Assembly (NCBI GenBank): GCA_017305815.1 | Contig: JAFKJZ010000526.1 | Span: 1-6,590 of the forward strand | Source: Hyphomicrobiales bacterium | GTDB lineage: Bacteria; Pseudomonadota; Alphaproteobacteria; Rhizobiales; Kaistiaceae | Reading direction: 5' to 3' | Length of the DNA stretch: 6,590 nt | In this document: one piece after another, positions 5,772 through 6,590 of the stretch | Layout of the letters: the number at the start of each line of letters is the position of its first letter | Position numbering within the stretch: position 1 is the first letter of the stretch | The notes under the pieces: model-generated | The model's database searches: none | The model's input: only the letters and a program-made list of their open reading frames with translations | What the model was told of the DNA's origin: nothing | Translations under genes and position numbers: made by a program

Positions 5772-6590
5772 GCCGGCACCAGGCGGCAGGCGCTGGTGGG
5801 GACGGTGAAGGCGACCGTCTCGCCCTGCGAGAGCGCCGTGCCGTCCGGGCGGCTCTGGAGGCGCGCCTTCAAGACCTGTTGCGGCTGGTCGATGGCGGCG
5901 GCGTTCACCATGGTCGAGGCGCCGCCGAACGCGACCTGCGCGATGCGGGCGGCGATGCGGTTGCCGTCGCCGGCGCCATTGCCGATCCCGACCGCTTCCG
6001 GCCGGAACACGGCAAGCGCCGGGCTGCCGGCGGGAAGGGCGGCGATCTGCGGCTGGCCGTCGACGGCGCAGACGAGCCGGCCGATGGCGGTGTCGATCGC
6101 GCGGGTCGCGCCGTCGACCGGTCCGAGCGTGCCGGGAACGAGATTGTTCTCGCCGAAGAACTTGGCGACGAACTCGGTGCCGGGCCGGTAATAGACCTCG
6201 TGCGGCGAGCCGATCTGCTCGATGCGGCCGGCGCTCATCACGCAGATCCGGTCGGCCATCGCGATCGCCTCCTCCTGGTCGTGCGTGACGAACAGGAAGG
6301 TGGTGCGGATCTCGGTCTGGATCGACTTCAGGAAGGTCTGCATGTGGCGGCGCAGCTCGACGTCGAGCGCGGCGAGCGGCTCGTCGAGCAGGATCAGGCG
6401 CGGCCGGCAGATGATGGCGCGGGCGAGCGCCACGCGCTGGCGCTGGCCGCCGGAAAGCTGGGCCGGGAAACGCTTGCCGAGATGGCCGAGCTGGACCAGC
6501 TCGAGCGCGTCGGCGACGCGCTTCGCCGTTTCGGCCCGCGGCGTGCCGCGCACGGCGAGGCCGTAGCCGACATTCGCCTCCACCGTCAGG
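5768..6590 (-). CDS. PotA-like ABC transporter ATP-binding protein, 5' end outside window
   Basis: This is the ATPase of the PotABC-type importer, acting at the inner face of the membrane. Its start lies beyond the right edge, so the Walker A motif and Q-loop are not visible. The 273 visible residues begin LTVEANVGYGL, which in this family lies just after the Q-loop. Seen next are the ABC signature LSGGQRQRVALARAI (45-59), Walker B LILLDEP (65-71), the D-loop LAALD (72-76), and the switch histidine in VTHDQEEA (101-108). Then comes the YYRPGTEFVAKFFGENN segment (133-149) that leads into the C-terminal TOBE regulatory domain, with AVFRPEAV near 193-200. The stop codon TGA overlaps the start of the PotB-like gene. 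All visible catalytic motifs are intact. Close relatives serve thiamine, iron or other solutes, so the polyamine assignment leans on the two permeases. Confidence 0.94.
   Translation of the reverse strand, partial: LTVEANVGYGLAVRGTPRAETAKRVADALELVQLGHLGKRFPAQLSGGQRQRVALARAIICRPRLILLDEPLAALDVELRRHMQTFLKSIQTEIRTTFLFVTHDQEEAIAMADRICVMSAGRIEQIGSPHEVYYRPGTEFVAKFFGENNLVPGTLGPVDGATRAIDTAIGRLVCAVDGQPQIAALPAGSPALAVFRPEAVGIGNGAGDGNRIAARIAQVAFGGASTMVNAAAIDQPQQVLKARLQSRPDGTALSQGETVAFTVPTSACRLVPA

Noticed and set aside
5070..6191. 373-codon open frame on the plus strand
   Set aside because: It crosses the boundary of two real minus-strand genes and reads as low-complexity Gln, His, Glu and Arg sequence, a typical antisense shadow of permease and ATPase genes.
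1..6590. CRISPR arrays, tRNA or rRNA genes, insertion sequence ends, phage or defence genes
   Set aside because: I looked for evenly spaced direct repeats, cloverleaf-like arms, transposase motifs and terminal inverted repeats and saw none.

Overview
The window reads as chromosomal or large-replicon DNA from a GC-rich alphaproteobacterium, most likely Hyphomicrobiales (rhizobial type). This rests on strong G/C third-position bias, two co-oriented ABC importers of the kinds abundant in these genomes, and protein sequences of typical alphaproteobacterial character. I cannot name a genus. All well-supported genes lie on the minus strand and are read from right to left.

Right part (4090-6590): a compact PotABC-type (spermidine/putrescine/polyamine family) importer. 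A partial ATPase runs in from beyond the right edge. It overlaps the first permease by an ATGA, and the second permease overlaps the first by TGATG (or GTGA), so all three were probably translated as one message. Two strong tandem hairpins follow the last stop codon. No substrate-binding protein of this system is visible; it may lie beyond the right edge.

Middle (3415-4089): 675 bp with no convincing gene. It holds two AT-rich patches in otherwise GC-rich DNA, several exact inverted repeats, a weak candidate promoter, and a perfect 14-bp palindrome just upstream of the next gene's ribosome binding site. It is probably the control region of the second transporter.

Left-middle (about 899-3414): a family 5 (DppA/OppA-like) periplasmic binding protein followed by a DppB-like permease, separated by 80 bp with a GC-rich hairpin. 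These normally head a five-gene peptide/nickel/opine-type operon, but no DppC, DppD or DppF partner follows.

Left part (1-926): the DNA changes character. A plus-strand gene start (signal peptide plus the beginning of a DUF305-type protein) runs head-on into the 3' end of the permease gene. Both genes are cut at the same point, about 897-930: the DUF305 protein loses its His-containing core and the permease loses its normal C-terminal tail. Left of this point the DNA is visibly less GC-rich and has no recognisable gene. This is the most notable feature: a rearrangement breakpoint (or an assembly chimera) that truncates two unrelated genes and removes the rest of the peptide transporter operon. 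I found no convincing new biological system here.
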